From an uncultured Butyricicoccus sp. (GTDB lineage Bacteria > Bacillota > Clostridia > Oscillospirales > Butyricicoccaceae), in assembly GCA_900547195.1 (NCBI GenBank), contig URFQ01000043.1, forward strand, positions 1 through 20,852: 20,852 bases of DNA, written 5' to 3'. Each line of letters opens with the position of its first letter. Position 1 is the first letter of the stretch. This document shows, piece by piece, positions 14,441-20,852 of the stretch. The position numbers and the translations under genes are program-made. Under the pieces are notes generated by a model. That model ran no database searches, was not told the DNA's origin, and saw nothing but the letters and a program-made list of their open reading frames with translations.

Positions 14441-15070
14441 ATGAAGATTCTTCACTTAACGGTCGGCATGGTGCAGACCAATTGTTATATTGTTTTTGAT
14501 GAAGCAACCCGCGAGGGCGCGGTGATCGACCCGGGCGACAATGCGGAAAGCATCCTGAAAGCGGTGGCGTCCGAAAAGATCAACCTGCGCTTTATCCTGC
14601 TGACCCACGGGCATTTTGACCATATCCTGGCCGTACATGAGGTTGCCGAAAAGACCGGCGCAAAGCTGGTCTGCCCGAAGGGGGATCTGTGGCTTTTGCA
14701 CAGGGAATCCATGGGCGAGTTCCAGCCGTTTGCGCGCGGCTTTGTGGAAACGCCGGTTGATGTGGAGGCCGAAGAGGGCGCCGAGGTCTCCTTTGGCGGC
14801 ATGACCGCGCACTATATGCATACGCCGGGCCATACGCCGGGGTCGTCGGTCATCCGGGTGAACGACGTGCTGTTCACAGGGGATACCCTGTTCCGCCATG
14901 AATGCGGGCGGTGTGACCTTGCGGGCGGCGATTTCAGCCAGATGCTCAAATCACTCAAACGCCTGCACGACCTGCCGGGCGATTACAAGGTGCTGCCCGG
15001 CCACGAGAGCATGAGCACGCTGGAGGAGGAGCGCCAGTGGAACCCTTACATGCTCCAGGCAACGCAATGA
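14441..15070 (+). CDS. MBL-fold metallohydrolase (glyoxalase II-like)
   Basis: A 209-residue metallo-beta-lactamase-fold hydrolase of the YcbL/glyoxalase II-like type, cytoplasmic. The metal-site motif THGHFDH is at residues 55-61 (His56, His58, Asp60, His61). Further ligands come from HTPGHTPGSS, FTGDTLFRHECGR and the C-terminal LPGHES. It lacks the C-terminal substrate domain of full glyoxalase II, so the real substrate (thioester or other) is uncertain. The ATG at 14441 has an AAAGGGG SD. It keeps the conserved Bacillota order rel, dtd, MBL, hemZ. Its stop codon overlaps the hemZ start as ATGA. Confidence 0.92.
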   Translation: MKILHLTVGMVQTNCYIVFDEATREGAVIDPGDNAESILKAVASEKINLRFILLTHGHFDHILAVHEVAEKTGAKLVCPKGDLWLLHRESMGEFQPFARGFVETPVDVEAEEGAEVSFGGMTAHYMHTPGHTPGSSVIRVNDVLFTGDTLFRHECGRCDLAGGDFSQMLKSLKRLHDLPGDYKVLPGHESMSTLEEERQWNPYMLQATQ

Positions 15071-16524
15071 TCTACGTACTGGAAGGCCACGGCCTCAAAC
15101 ACGCGGTCGAAGAGATGCTGCTGCACCTGACCCCGGCCGAGCTGCCGGTGCAGGGCGATGCGGCCCCGGAAACCGGGGATTACTGCATCAGCCGCCTGCG
15201 GGTTGTGGACGGCGTGGCCCAAGCGGCGGCGGAGGCCCGGCTGGACGGCGTGACCCGCACCGCGTCCCGTACAAAGCCGGTTGCCGGGCTGGATGCGCTG
15301 GGGGAAAAACGGGCCAAGACCGAAATTGTCAAGCTGGCGGTTTTTGACGCAATTGCGCCTGGCCTGCCGGAAAAGCCCGAATGGGGCAGCCTGACCGGCG
15401 TGCGCCCGGCGAAGCTTGCGCGCGGTTTGATGGCGCGCGGCATGACCCGCGGCGAAACCGCCCGGTATTTCCGCGAACAGTATCAGGTATCCGCGGCGCG
15501 CACCGCGCTGGCCATGCGCGCGGCCGCGCACGCGCAGGCTGCGATCGGCCTGCTCCCGGAGGACGAGGTATCGCTGTACATCGGCATTCCGTTCTGCCCG
15601 TCGCGGTGCGCCTATTGTTCGTTTGTGTCCCATTCCATTGAAAAATCGGCGGCGCTCATCCCGCCGTATCTGGAGGCGCTGTGCTGGGAGCTGGCGCAGA
15701 CCGGGCGGCTGCTGGACGAACGCGGCCTGAAACTGTCGAACATTTACATCGGCGGCGGCACGCCGACCACGCTGTCGGCCGAACAGCTTGCCCGCCTGAT
15801 GGATTGTGTGGCGCGGACATGCAATCTGTCCCGCCTGCGGGAATATACTGTGGAAGCTGGCCGGCCGGATACCATCACGGCGGAAAAGCTCGCGGCCATC
15901 CGCGCGGGCGGTGCCGGCCGCGTTTCCATCAATCCGCAGACCATGAACGATGCGGTGCTCGCGCGCATCGGCCGCCGCCACAGCGCAGCCGATGTGTTGG
16001 TTGCCTATGAGATGGCGCGCGCGGCAGGCTTCCCGGTCATCAATATGGACACCATCGCGGGGCTGGAGGGCGATACGCCCGAAAGCTTCCGGCACACCAT
16101 GGAGACGCTCATCGGACTGGGACCTGAAAACATCACGGTGCACACGCTGGCCATCAAGCGCGGTGCAGACCTGTCCGACAAAGCCGCGAATGTGCGGCAG
16201 CATGACAGCGTGAAAGCCATGCTGGACGGCGCGGCGGCAGCGCTCGGGCAGGCGGGCTACGGCCCGTATTACCTGTACCGGCAAAAGTTTACGGCAGGCG
16301 GGTTCGAGAATGTGGGCTGGTGCAAACCGGGCGCCGAAAGCCTGTACAACATTGCGATGATGGAGGAAATCCAGACCATCCTGAGCGTGGGCGCGGGCGG
16401 GGTCAGCAAGCGGGTGGACCGGGCGACTGGCCGGATTACGCGCTTTACGAACCCGAAATATCCGCGGGAATATATGGAGGCCGGGGAACGCATGGATGCG
16501 GGCAAACGCCGGCTGCTTTTGTAA
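15067..16524 (+). CDS. hemZ: Coproporphyrinogen dehydrogenase HemZ (radical SAM)
   Basis: Oxygen-independent radical SAM enzyme of the HemN-like HemZ branch, linked to coproporphyrinogen III oxidation in heme synthesis. 485 residues. The N-terminal third (1-165) is a HemZ-type domain with GSLTGVRPAKLARG. The radical SAM core begins IGIPFCPSRCAYCSF, with Cys177, Cys181 and Cys184 (CX3CX2C). It continues with IYIGGGTPTTLSAEQL, EYTVEAGRPDTIT, VSINPQTMND and NMDTIAGLEGDTP. The ATG at 15067 overlaps the MBL stop by four bases, and MIYVLEGHGLKHAVEEML fits known HemZ N-termini. A GTG at 15037 with an AGGAGG SD inside the MBL gene is an alternative start adding 10 residues. No other heme genes are in the window, so the physiological substrate is inference from the family. 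Confidence 0.9.
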   Translation: MIYVLEGHGLKHAVEEMLLHLTPAELPVQGDAAPETGDYCISRLRVVDGVAQAAAEARLDGVTRTASRTKPVAGLDALGEKRAKTEIVKLAVFDAIAPGLPEKPEWGSLTGVRPAKLARGLMARGMTRGETARYFREQYQVSAARTALAMRAAAHAQAAIGLLPEDEVSLYIGIPFCPSRCAYCSFVSHSIEKSAALIPPYLEALCWELAQTGRLLDERGLKLSNIYIGGGTPTTLSAEQLARLMDCVARTCNLSRLREYTVEAGRPDTITAEKLAAIRAGGAGRVSINPQTMNDAVLARIGRRHSAADVLVAYEMARAAGFPVINMDTIAGLEGDTPESFRHTMETLIGLGPENITVHTLAIKRGADLSDKAANVRQHDSVKAMLDGAAAALGQAGYGPYYLYRQKFTAGGFENVGWCKPGAESLYNIAMMEEIQTILSVGAGGVSKRVDRATGRITRFTNPKYPREYMEAGERMDAGKRRLLL

Positions 16525-16534
16525 CAGCAATCTC

Positions 16535-16554
16535 TCCGGCTCTGTGGAGCCGGA
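16535..16554 (+). other. Intercistronic hairpin between hemZ and the nucleoside kinase
   Basis: A perfect 8-bp stem TCCGGCTC/GAGCCGGA with a TGTG loop, 10 bases after the hemZ stop and 20 bases before the kinase start. There is no T-tract, so it is unlikely to be an intrinsic terminator; an RNA processing or stability element is possible. Confidence 0.5.
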
Positions 16555-16574
16555 ACGCGATCCAGAGGGAAACT

Positions 16575-17495
16575 ATGGCAAACTACAAACTGGCTTGGCT
16601 CAACGACCAGGCGAAACACGATCCGGCGGGCCTCATCGAGGCCTGCGAAGCCCAATATCAGGGACAGATTCGCGCTGTGGCCGAGCAGCTTGCCGCAGGG
16701 CAGGCCGAGCGGCCGATTGCGCTGCTGTGCGGCCCATCGTCCAGCGGCAAAACCACTTCGGCCGACCGCCTGCGCCGCGCGCTGGCGGGCAAGGGGATCC
16801 ATGTGGAAACCATTTCCATGGACGATTATTATCTCAGCCGTGGCGAATATGACATGCCGTGGGACGAGGAGAACGGGGTATATGATTTCGAATCCCCGCT
16901 TTGTATGGATTTGCCGCTGCTGCACGACCATTTGGCGCGTCTGGCGCGCGGCGAAGAAATCTCCATCCCAACGTTTGATTTTGAAAAGAAAATGCGTACC
17001 GACGAGGTCAAGACGCTTGCGCTTGATCCGGGCGAAATTGTGGTCATTGAGGGCATCCATGCGTTTAATGACGTCATTATGGGCGGGCTGGAGCGTCTGG
17101 CAACCGGGATTTATATTTCGGTGGCGAGCACGGTCGATATGGGCGGCTGGACGATGACGTCCGGCCAGCTCCGCTTCTGCCGCCGCGCCGTGCGGGACGC
17201 GAATTTCCGCGGCGCGCCGGTCGACGCGACCATTCAGCAGTGGAAATCCATCCGCCGTGGTGAAACGCTGTATATCGATCCCTTCCGGCACAATGCGGCG
17301 TTCACGATTGACTCCTATCTGCCGTATGAAACCTGCATCCTGATGAACCTGCTGAACGGCACGATGGCACAGCATGCGGAAGCCATGCGCGGTGCAGGGC
17401 TGGACGGCGTGCTGCGCGCAGCCGGGCAGTTTGCGCAAATCGATTACCTGCCCTATATACCGGAATCTTCCGTGCTGCACGAATTTATCGGGTAA
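16575..17495 (+). CDS. Uridine kinase-like nucleoside kinase (P-loop)
   Basis: A 306-residue cytoplasmic P-loop kinase of the uridine kinase/phosphoribulokinase family. The Walker A motif GPSSSGKTTSADRL is at residues 53-66. SMDDYYLSRGEYDMPWDEE and the FDFESP region match the substrate and metal segment of uridine kinases, and IVVIEGIHAFND is the Walker B-like strand. The Bacillota relatives I know often carry an N-terminal TGS-like domain and exceed 500 residues; here only about 50 residues precede the P-loop, so this is a short stand-alone form. The phosphorylated substrate cannot be told from sequence. The ATG at 16575 has a GAGGGA SD; longer in-frame starts lie inside hemZ. It is probably the last gene of the recJ run. 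Confidence 0.87.
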   Translation: MANYKLAWLNDQAKHDPAGLIEACEAQYQGQIRAVAEQLAAGQAERPIALLCGPSSSGKTTSADRLRRALAGKGIHVETISMDDYYLSRGEYDMPWDEENGVYDFESPLCMDLPLLHDHLARLARGEEISIPTFDFEKKMRTDEVKTLALDPGEIVVIEGIHAFNDVIMGGLERLATGIYISVASTVDMGGWTMTSGQLRFCRRAVRDANFRGAPVDATIQQWKSIRRGETLYIDPFRHNAAFTIDSYLPYETCILMNLLNGTMAQHAEAMRGAGLDGVLRAAGQFAQIDYLPYIPESSVLHEFIG

Positions 17496-17520
17496 TGTGT
17501 GCGTAATCGCGCAAAACTGC

Positions 17521-17549
17521 TTGATTTTTACAAGGTACGAGAGTATAAT
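17521..17549 (+). promoter_or_regulatory. Promoter of the zinc-ribbon gene
   Basis: -35 TTGATT (17521-17526), a 17-bp spacer and a perfect -10 TATAAT (17544-17549). The predicted start near 17556 lies inside the palindrome at 17549-17564. It begins a new unit after the nucleoside kinase. Confidence 0.82.
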
Positions 17550-17564
17550 AGCCGCAAACGGCTA
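17549..17564 (+). promoter_or_regulatory. Palindrome over the transcription start, possible operator
   Basis: A perfect 6-bp inverted repeat TAGCCG/CGGCTA separated by CAAA, touching the last base of the -10 box and spanning the predicted start site. It could be a repressor operator or form a small hairpin at the 5' end of the RNA. Another small stem, GGCGC/GCGCC, lies at 17589-17602 before the SD. Confidence 0.45.
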
Positions 17565-17622
17565 TGATGGCCGAAATGGATTTTCGGGGGCGCAGCGGCG
17601 CCTGTTTGAAAGGAGCAGCCAA

Positions 17623-18072
17623 ATGGATAATAAAGTAGCAATGATGCTGGAAAAGGTAAAGATCATGGCGGGAAAAACCAGCCAGGCCGCGTCCCGCGCG
17701 GTGGAGTCGGCGGGCAAGATGGCGGGCGATATGGCGCAGGCCACCAAGATCAATTTGCAGATTTTTGACCTGAACACCGAGTGTGAGGTGCTTTATAAGG
17801 AGATCGGCAAGCTGGTATACGACATCCATTTGGGCACAGAAGTGGCTCCGGACGCGATGGACGGCTATCTTGACCAGCTCGACGAGACCCGCGGCAGGGT
17901 AGAGGCGCTGCGCGCACAGCTGACCGATATGAAAGCCACCGTCGCTTGTCCGGAATGCGGCAAGCAGTGCAGCCGGGAGGATGCGTTCTGCGCAACCTGC
18001 GGCGCGGCGCTGAAAGCGCATCCGGCCGACACATCCAAGGAGCCGGCGGAACCGTACCTGCTCGATGAATAA
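17623..18072 (+). CDS. Zinc-ribbon domain protein with an N-terminal helical region
   Basis: A 149-residue soluble protein of unknown role. Residues 1-45 form an Ala/Lys/Met-rich amphipathic helix, ASRAVESAGKMAGDMAQATK, without a membrane segment. Residues 46-106 look like a helical hairpin or coiled coil (NTECEVLYKEIGKLVYDIH, then LDQLDETRGRVEALRAQL). A zinc ribbon follows with Cys109-X2-Cys112 and Cys123-X2-Cys126, and then a short acidic tail. Small proteins with a helical front and a C-terminal zinc ribbon are common in Clostridia and uncharacterised. The ATG at 17623 has an AAAGGAG SD, and a strong promoter lies upstream. It precedes the SpoVB-like gene by 80 bases without a terminator, so the two may be cotranscribed. 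Confidence 0.87.
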   Translation: MDNKVAMMLEKVKIMAGKTSQAASRAVESAGKMAGDMAQATKINLQIFDLNTECEVLYKEIGKLVYDIHLGTEVAPDAMDGYLDQLDETRGRVEALRAQLTDMKATVACPECGKQCSREDAFCATCGAALKAHPADTSKEPAEPYLLDE

Positions 18073-18114
18073 GACATAATGCGGCGCGCCTTGGCGTAAG
18101 CATAGGACAGAGAC

Positions 18115-18126
18115 GGGCTTCGGCCC
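18115..18126 (+). other. UUCG tetraloop hairpin before the flippase gene
   Basis: GGGC-TTCG-GCCC forms a 4-bp stem capped by the very stable C(UUCG)G loop, 42 bases after the zinc-ribbon stop and just before the SD of the next gene. There is no T-tract, so a terminator is unlikely; it may modulate translation. Confidence 0.4.
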
Positions 18127-18152
18127 CAAGACACAGGAAAGGCGTGCTATTT

Positions 18153-19763
18153 TTGCAAAAACACAAACGACAGACCTTCATGCAGGGGGCAATGATCCTG
18201 GTGGCGGGTACGCTGATTGCCAAGCTGATTTCAGCGGGCTTCAAAATCCCGCTCCAGCATCTCATCGGCAATACCTGCATGGGTATCTTCAACAGCGCAT
18301 ACCAGTATTATACGGTCATGTTCGTCGTGGCGACGGCGGGCGTGCCGGTCGCGCTCAGTAAACTCATTTCTGAAGCGTCCGCGCTGGGCCGCGGGCGTGA
18401 GGTGGGGCGCATTGCCCGCCTGGCGGCGGTGGCGTTCCTCACGTTCGGCGCGCTGTGCTCGCTCGCGCTCTACGGCGCGGCGGGCTGGATTGCGGATGCG
18501 AGCAACAACCCTATGGCGCTTTCCGCCATCCGTGCGATTGCTCCGGCGGTGTTCTTTGTGTCGGTCGTCGCGGTCGTGCGCGGATATTTCCAGGGACTGT
18601 CCAACATGACGCCCACCGCTTTGTCGCAAATTGTCGAGGCGGCGGGCAAAGTTGTGCTTGGGCTGTTTTTCGCCTCGCGCGCTGCTGCGGCGGGGTTGGA
18701 CGACCCCACAACAGCCGCCTGCGCCATCCTGGGCGTGACCGTGGGTGAAGCGCTTGCCGCGCTGGCCATGCTCGGTTATGCGGGCGTGCACCGACGCCGC
18801 GCGCAGCCCGCGCTGCTCAGTGATGTTTGCCGCTCTTATCGGGAGCTGGCGCGCGTGCTGCTGCTGACGGTCGTGCCAGTCACGCTGACCAGTTCGGTTA
18901 CCAGCGTGACCACGCTGGTGGATACCGCGATGCTGGTCAGCCGTTTGCAGGAGATCGGCTATACGCTCACCGAGGCAAACGCCCTTTACGGCGTGTACAC
19001 CGGCCAGGCGTTCACGATGTTCAATTTCCCGCAGACGCTGATTACCGCGCTGGCCACCGCCGTGCTGCCCGCGCTCGCGGGCGCATACGCCCAGCAGAAC
19101 CACACCATGGCGTCCAGGAACATGGGTTCGGCCATGCGCATCGCGATGCTGATCGCCCTGCCGTCGTGCGTGGGCTATTTTGTACTTGCCCACCCCATCA
19201 TCGATCTCCTATTTGCCGACGATGCGATTTTTGAGAAAAACCCCATGCTCGATCCCTCGCTGGGCGGCTCGCTGCTGCGTATTTTGGCGCTCGCCATTCC
19301 GTGCGTGGCTCTTGTCGGGCTTTCGAATGCCATCTTGCAAGCCATCGGGCAGGTGCGCGTGCCTGTTTTGACCATGCTGCTTGGCGGCGTGTGCAAGATT
19401 GTACTGAACTATACGCTGGTCGGCCGGCCGGGGGTTAATATCTATGGCGCCCCGGTGGGCACCATTGCGTGCTATACGCTGATTGCGGCGCTTAATTTGC
19501 TGTGGCTGCGGCGCTATATCCGGCTTCCGGGCATCGATAAGCTGTTTGTGCGCCCGTTTGCGGCCTGCATCGGTATGGGTGCGGCGGCGGTCATCACACA
19601 CCGCCTGCTGGAGGAGATGCTCGGCGGCGTCGCTGTGCTGGCGGCGATCGCGGCCGCGGGAGCGACCTATCTGGCTCTGCTGCTGGCGCTTTCGGCGCTC
19701 GAGCGGGAGGATATTTTGCTGCTGCCCGGCGGCAAAAAGCTGGTAAAGCTGCTTAGAATGTGA
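18153..19763 (+). CDS. SpoVB/YabM-like polysaccharide flippase (MOP superfamily)
   Basis: A 536-residue membrane protein with about 14 hydrophobic segments, of the oligosaccharidyl-lipid flippase branch that includes SpoVB, YabM and MurJ. It opens KHKRQTFMQGAMILVAGTLIAKLI and has the family motif GIFNSAYQYYTVMFVVATAGVPVALSK (residues about 44-70), a YFQGLSNMTPTALSQIVEA block and VPVTLTSSVTSVTTLVDT. These proteins carry lipid-linked cell-wall or polysaccharide precursors across the membrane; SpoVB acts in spore cortex formation. Its place before mazG and an HU gene recalls the Bacillus yabM-yabN cluster. The start is uncertain: TTG at 18153 has an AGGAAAGG SD 10 bases away, while the GTG at 18144 is only one base from that SD. 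TTG is preferred. Confidence 0.9.
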   Translation: MQKHKRQTFMQGAMILVAGTLIAKLISAGFKIPLQHLIGNTCMGIFNSAYQYYTVMFVVATAGVPVALSKLISEASALGRGREVGRIARLAAVAFLTFGALCSLALYGAAGWIADASNNPMALSAIRAIAPAVFFVSVVAVVRGYFQGLSNMTPTALSQIVEAAGKVVLGLFFASRAAAAGLDDPTTAACAILGVTVGEALAALAMLGYAGVHRRRAQPALLSDVCRSYRELARVLLLTVVPVTLTSSVTSVTTLVDTAMLVSRLQEIGYTLTEANALYGVYTGQAFTMFNFPQTLITALATAVLPALAGAYAQQNHTMASRNMGSAMRIAMLIALPSCVGYFVLAHPIIDLLFADDAIFEKNPMLDPSLGGSLLRILALAIPCVALVGLSNAILQAIGQVRVPVLTMLLGGVCKIVLNYTLVGRPGVNIYGAPVGTIACYTLIAALNLLWLRRYIRLPGIDKLFVRPFAACIGMGAAAVITHRLLEEMLGGVAVLAAIAAAGATYLALLLALSALEREDILLLPGGKKLVKLLRM

Positions 19764-19783
19764 ATAGAAAAGGATAAGGGATC

Positions 19784-20584
19784 ATGACGGACTTTGCGTT
19801 CAAAGACAAATACGGATTTAACGATCTGCTGCGCATTATGGAAATCCTGCGCGCGCCGGACGGCTGCATGTGGGACCGAGAGCAGGATCACCATTCCATC
19901 CGCCGCAACTTCATCGAGGAGACCTATGAAGTGATTGAGGCGATTGACAACGAAGATACCAGCCTGCTCCAGGAGGAACTGGGCGATGTGCTGCTTCAGG
20001 TAGTCTTCCACAGCCAGATCGAGAAGGAAAAGGGCGCGTTTGATATGGACGACGTGGCGGACGGCATTTGCAAAAAGCTGATTTACCGCCATCCGCACAT
20101 CTTCGGCACCACCAAAGTCGGCTCCACTGAGGAAATCCTGAACAATTGGGACGAGCTGAAAAAAACCGAAAAGCATCAGGAGTCCGCGGCCGACGGCCTT
20201 GCCAGCGTGGCGCGCAGCCTGCCCGGGCTGATCCGTGCGGACAAGGTGCAGAAAAAGGCGGCGAAGGCCGGCTTTGATTGGGACGACATCGGCGGCGCGA
20301 TTGCCAAAGTGCGCGAGGAGCTCGACGAGATTGAAGATGCCCTGGAACAGGGGGGCGATCTGGAAAGCGAGGCAGGCGACCTGCTGTTCGCGGCCGTCAA
20401 GGTGGCGCGGTTTGCGGACGTGGAGCCCGAGCACGCCATGGAGCGCGCGACGGACAAGTTTATCCGCCGGTTCGCCTATGTGGAGCAGGCGGCGAACCGG
20501 GCGGGCAAAGACCTTGCGGACATGACGCTTCCGGAGATGGAAGCGCTGTGGGACGAGGCCAAGGAAGCCGAGGGAAAGGCATGA
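19784..20584 (+). CDS. mazG: Nucleoside triphosphate pyrophosphohydrolase MazG
   Basis: Hydrolyses (d)NTPs, including damaged ones, to monophosphate and pyrophosphate; cytoplasmic. 266 residues with two MazG repeats, as in E. coli MazG. The first has CMWDREQDHHSIRRNFIEE and the metal-binding set EETYE (45-49) with EELGD (64-68). The second repeat (about 170-255) has KAGFDWDDIGGAIAKVREELDE and SEAGDLLFA. The tetrapyrrole-methylase-like domain fused to MazG in Bacillus YabN is absent. The ATG at 19784 has an AAGGATAAGGG SD, 20 bases after the flippase stop. Its stop overlaps the HU start as ATGA. Confidence 0.95.
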   Translation: MTDFAFKDKYGFNDLLRIMEILRAPDGCMWDREQDHHSIRRNFIEETYEVIEAIDNEDTSLLQEELGDVLLQVVFHSQIEKEKGAFDMDDVADGICKKLIYRHPHIFGTTKVGSTEEILNNWDELKKTEKHQESAADGLASVARSLPGLIRADKVQKKAAKAGFDWDDIGGAIAKVREELDEIEDALEQGGDLESEAGDLLFAAVKVARFADVEPEHAMERATDKFIRRFAYVEQAANRAGKDLADMTLPEMEALWDEAKEAEGKA

Positions 20585-20852
20585 ACAAAAGCGATTTTGT
20601 ATATGTCATCGCGGAAAAGGCGGGACTGACCAAGCGGGACGCCGAGCGCGCGACCGACGCAGTGTTTGAAGCCATTGTAGAGGTCATGCAGGCGGGCGGC
20701 AAGGTGCAGTTCCCGGGATTTGGCGCGTTTTCCGCGCGCCGCCGGGCAGCCTTTACCGGGCGGCATCCCAAAACCGGCGAACCGCTGCCCATTCCGGAAA
20801 CCATGGTGCCGGTGTTCGAACCGAGCAGACAACTCAAAGAAAAGGTGAATCG
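20581..20852 (+). CDS. HU family DNA-binding protein (partial, runs off the window)
   Basis: A histone-like nucleoid protein that bends DNA as a dimer. Ninety residues are visible and the gene continues past the window end, near the usual HU length. It starts MNKSDFVYVIAEKAGLTKRD, the usual helical dimer part. VQFPGFGAFSARRRA is the family core, and GRHPKTGEPLPIPE is the DNA-binding beta-arm, with His replacing the usual Asn of GRNP. VPVFEPSRQLKEKVN is the C-terminal helix, where FEPSRQL replaces the common FXPGKXL. The ATG at 20581 overlaps the mazG stop by four bases, so translation is coupled. In related genomes I would expect yabO, yabP and yabQ next. Confidence 0.93.
   Translation, partial: MNKSDFVYVIAEKAGLTKRDAERATDAVFEAIVEVMQAGGKVQFPGFGAFSARRRAAFTGRHPKTGEPLPIPETMVPVFEPSRQLKEKVN

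Noticed and set aside
15046..16530. A 494-codon open frame antisense to hemZ (and similar long antisense frames at 9562-10941, 16269-17480 and 18231-19193)
   Set aside because: All are rich in His, Arg, Ala and Gln, as expected for shadows of GC-rich genes, and each lies opposite a clearly identified gene.
16535..16554. The hairpin after hemZ as an intrinsic terminator
   Set aside because: The stem is perfect, but the following bases (AACGCGAT) contain no T-run, and I see no promoter before the next gene.

Overview
The window looks like a stretch of core chromosome from a GC-rich, probably spore-forming Clostridia (Bacillota); an Oscillospirales relative such as the Butyricicoccaceae is a guess from gene content and from a base composition I estimate by eye at just under 60% GC. 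Support for Bacillota is the strong Shine-Dalgarno (SD) sites, the order recJ-rel-dtd-MBL hydrolase-hemZ, and the order yabM/spoVB-like, mazG, HU at the right end. I see no tRNA, rRNA, CRISPR array, insertion sequence or phage gene.

Left part (1-8330): rnpB (RNase P RNA) lies on the minus strand with a near-consensus promoter. A CatA-like acetyltransferase gene (minus) sits just upstream of it and diverges from murD (plus), which is a one-gene unit with its own promoter and a bidirectional terminator. Next is a minus-strand operon: an ApbE-type flavin transferase lipoprotein, a NusG domain II (EetA-like) membrane protein, a Gx-transporter (EetB-like) membrane protein and an Asn/Thr/Gly-repeat lipoprotein. 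It resembles part of the flavin-based extracellular electron transfer locus of other Bacillota. Further minus-strand genes follow: a cytoplasmic zinc-dependent phospholipase C-like protein, a radical SAM protein with a CX4CX2C cluster, a small membrane-anchored Cys-rich acidic protein, and proC (TTG start).

Right part (8404-20852, all plus strand): an aromatic acid exporter family protein with a strong promoter diverges from proC. Then comes a long run beginning at a near-consensus promoter: recJ, rel (bifunctional ppGpp synthetase/hydrolase), dtd, an MBL-fold hydrolase, hemZ and a P-loop nucleoside kinase. A new promoter at 17521-17549 drives a small zinc-ribbon protein, followed by a SpoVB/YabM-like flippase, mazG, and an HU-family gene that overlaps mazG by four bases and runs off the window.

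Functionally these are housekeeping genes (cell wall, DNA repair, stringent response, tRNA proofreading, heme, nucleotide sanitation). The accessory flavour is confined to 458-7362. The least explained parts are the ApbE/EetA/EetB-like operon with its repeat lipoprotein, and the Cys-cluster membrane protein.
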